Made by a program: the position numbers and the translations under genes. Under the pieces are notes generated by a model, which had not been told where the DNA came from, searched no databases, and saw only the letters and a program-made list of their open reading frames with translations. 64,000 nt of DNA from Druceiella hillmani (Eukaryota > Arthropoda > Insecta > Lepidoptera > Hepialidae), in NCBI GenBank assembly GCA_039881145.1, contig JAYKKI010000138.1:1723501-1787500 (forward strand), in the 5' to 3' direction. Positions 62,051 through 64,000 of the stretch are shown here, piece by piece (the stretch's first letter is position 1; each line of letters starts with the position of its first letter).

Positions 62051-63516
62051 TGTTAATAAAGAATGAGCATTCTTTATTTCGAATGGTAAATATATAAATT
62101 ATATATATACATTTATAAATTTAAAATCATTAAAAATGAATTTATATTGCGTTAGTACAAAGTGACGTGAACCGCACGATGCGCAGTAAGTACACAAACG
62201 CACAATGTGCTTGTGTATACAAGTAGATAGCATTGTATTTATTTTATATCGTGCAATGGAATTTATTACTCAGAACATATTTTGACGAAGCTTGGCTAGA
62301 GGTGATGTTTGGAATGGTACAGGGATGGTAGGTGGTAAGCAACCTAAATACGACAGATACTATCATCCGTCTTCCGCACAAAAATTTCGATGCTATGTAC
62401 AGTCAGTTCAAGCTTACTTTATTTCCTAAAGTGCTGCAATAATTGAATATGTAAATAATTTAATATTTGCAGAAATTCAACAAAATTTATAAATATTTTT
62501 AGGTAGTTTCAGTGCTAAGATTGTCTTCTTGGAAATTTGTTGCATTGACTACCAAAATAAAACTTAAAACAAATTTTTAATTACATTTTCCTTGTTTTTT
62601 TTCACTTTCGGATAATAAAAATTTGGCGGTAAAGAAAATCTACTTTCCATTTTTCTCAAAGCATGGCAATGAACTATTTAAATCAGTTTATAAAATTGTT
62701 TCGAATAGTATATGTGTGCACAAGTCCTTGTTTGTGTAGTTGAATCAAAATCATTTTAATCTTTTGACATAAAACACCCGCTAAAAAGTCTGTAATAACG
62801 AAAGTGATTTAGGATAGAAACATGTTGAACATAATTCCAGAAAATTTGGCGATCAGACGTATTAACATATTTAACGTATTAACATATCTCCTGCACTTGG
62901 AAGGAACTTATAAAACATACTTTAAAAAGATATTTTTACTTTCATGTTATAGGCTAATGTAGTTCGTAACGATGTCCAACATGGTAAATATAATCATAAG
63001 TTTGTGATTAATAATTTTTAAATGATAATCAATTATTTAAACAGGACCTATATAAAAAAATCACCACTTGCGCTGGCATTGCGACATTTGAAAGAAAATA
63101 TTTTAAGCATAAATAAATAGAAAATAGAGAAAATTAATTTTCGGTAACAACTAAATCATTTCAAATTCAGTTATGTGAAAATATGAATAAAACATTTCAA
63201 AATTAGAAGAAATATTACTAAGTGATAATAATTTTCCATTTAACTATAAAATTGGAAGGAAATAAAAATTCTGACCAACATCGACTTCATATTACAATTA
63301 CCACCATCCTTCGAAATTTAATTTCTTCTGAATCATGATGAAACTTGGCTTCTCGCATGTGGTTATTTATAACTCTGCAGACAAGGCTGGTGCATAGTGC
63401 GACAATAATATAAAAAAAATAGTACGCTACGTTCATTTTTAATTAGTTATAATGACTTATAATTAGAATATAATCATTTAATTTTTTTACCTCATTAATT
63501 GCACACAGAATTTCAT
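62051..63516. other. AT-rich non-coding stretch
   Basis: No gene recognised. Low-complexity and A/T-rich throughout. Confidence 0.55.
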
Positions 63517-63870
63517 AAACAAACACAAACACACACAAAGAAAGGCGCGCGTGCGCGCACTCAGCCGCATGCACACACAGATACACACACACCCACGCTT
63601 TCACGCACACGCACCAACACACACACGCATGTAAACGCACAAGCGCGCGCGCTTCCGCACGCGCACACGAACGGGCACGCGAGCTCGCACTCATGGATGC
63701 AAGCACGCACGCACGCACACGCACACGCGCACGCGCACTGGCAAGCGCGTTCGCCCACGCGCACTGGCAAGCGCGTTCGCCCACAAGCACGCACGCAAAC
63801 ACACATGCACGCACGCATGCACGTAAGCACGTAAGCACGCACGCACGCTTGTATTTACGCACACACGCCC
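63517..63870. repeat. CA/CG-rich alternating tract with 26-bp tandem duplication
   Basis: About 350 bp of alternating purine-pyrimidine steps, (CA)n, (CG)n and GCAC units, contrast with the AT-rich window. A 26-bp unit (ACGCGCACTGGCAAGCGCGT TCGCCC) is duplicated exactly in tandem at 63731-63756 and 63757-63782. Long frames on both strands here are Ala/Arg/His/Cys-rich low-complexity artefacts. Confidence 0.9.
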
Positions 63871-64000
63871 AGACATGCTATGAAACGGTGCCATTTTGTG
63901 CTACGCCCTGTACTTTTACCGATTCCAGAAACCCTATGTCATTAAAAATACGGTTAATATTTTAAAAACAAAAATTGTCATAAAGTATTATTATGAAAAA

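Noticed and set aside
63443..63965. Six overlapping frames on both strands rich in Ala, Arg, His, Thr or Cys
   Set aside because: All arise from the CA/CG-rich tract. The same DNA cannot plausibly encode all of them, and no domain is visible.

Overview
The window reads as non-coding, repeat-rich eukaryotic DNA, most likely from an arthropod and probably an insect. It is strongly AT-rich, has no operon-like packing, and carries eight long (TA)n tracts. It also carries about 50 units of TTAGG, the ancestral arthropod telomere motif. Several degenerate repeats have the look of insect LINE 3' ends: a GAAGTCGCGGGC tail, a GGGTTCC...ACCTCAAAAGG block, and a CCCGTTGAC...AATCATGAAATTTGG block. These point to insects and are familiar from Lepidoptera, but that lineage guess rests on memory, not on a search. 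I could assemble no intact host protein-coding gene. Most short open frames fall in simple repeats or in AT-rich DNA with no recognisable protein signal. The window is probably intergenic or lies inside a very large intron.

Layout. 1-6.5 kb: a diverged 29-bp tandem array, a TA tract, a perfect 22-bp palindrome and the TTAGG array. 6.5-9.2 kb: a decayed DNA transposon on the minus strand. Its transposase-like reading frame (two in-frame TAG codons, two frameshifts, one canonical 83-bp intron) sits inside a 13-bp imperfect terminal inverted repeat. 11.9-13.4 kb: two members of a foldback family. 13.4-26.6 kb: nearly featureless apart from one GC-rich islet at 22.9 kb. 26.6-28 kb: the 3' part of a Penelope-like retroelement (reverse transcriptase thumb plus GIY-YIG endonuclease, minus strand). 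30-34.8 kb: LINE tails, another foldback copy, a 286-bp MITE, a local duplication with a foldback, and a LINE reverse-transcriptase tail. 37.4-38 kb: an eight-unit satellite of about 76 bp. 40-64 kb: scattered LINE-type tails, TA tracts, one more foldback copy (57.1 kb), a coding-like fragment (60.7 kb) and a GC-rich CA/CG tract at 63.5 kb.

The most interesting thread ties five places together: 11.94, 12.95, 26.60, 32.22 and 57.14 kb. Each carries the same short sequence, which folds as a minimal type I hammerhead ribozyme. At 26.6 kb it lies in sense orientation at the 3' end of the Penelope-like element. At 12.95 and 57.14 kb the two arms carry hammerhead sequences in opposite orientation, and at 32.22 kb one arm carries it. 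This links the foldback family to the Penelope-like element and resembles the known association of hammerheads with Penelope-like elements and retrozymes. The copies differ: those at 26.6 and 32.2 kb keep a complete core, while the others carry specific defects.
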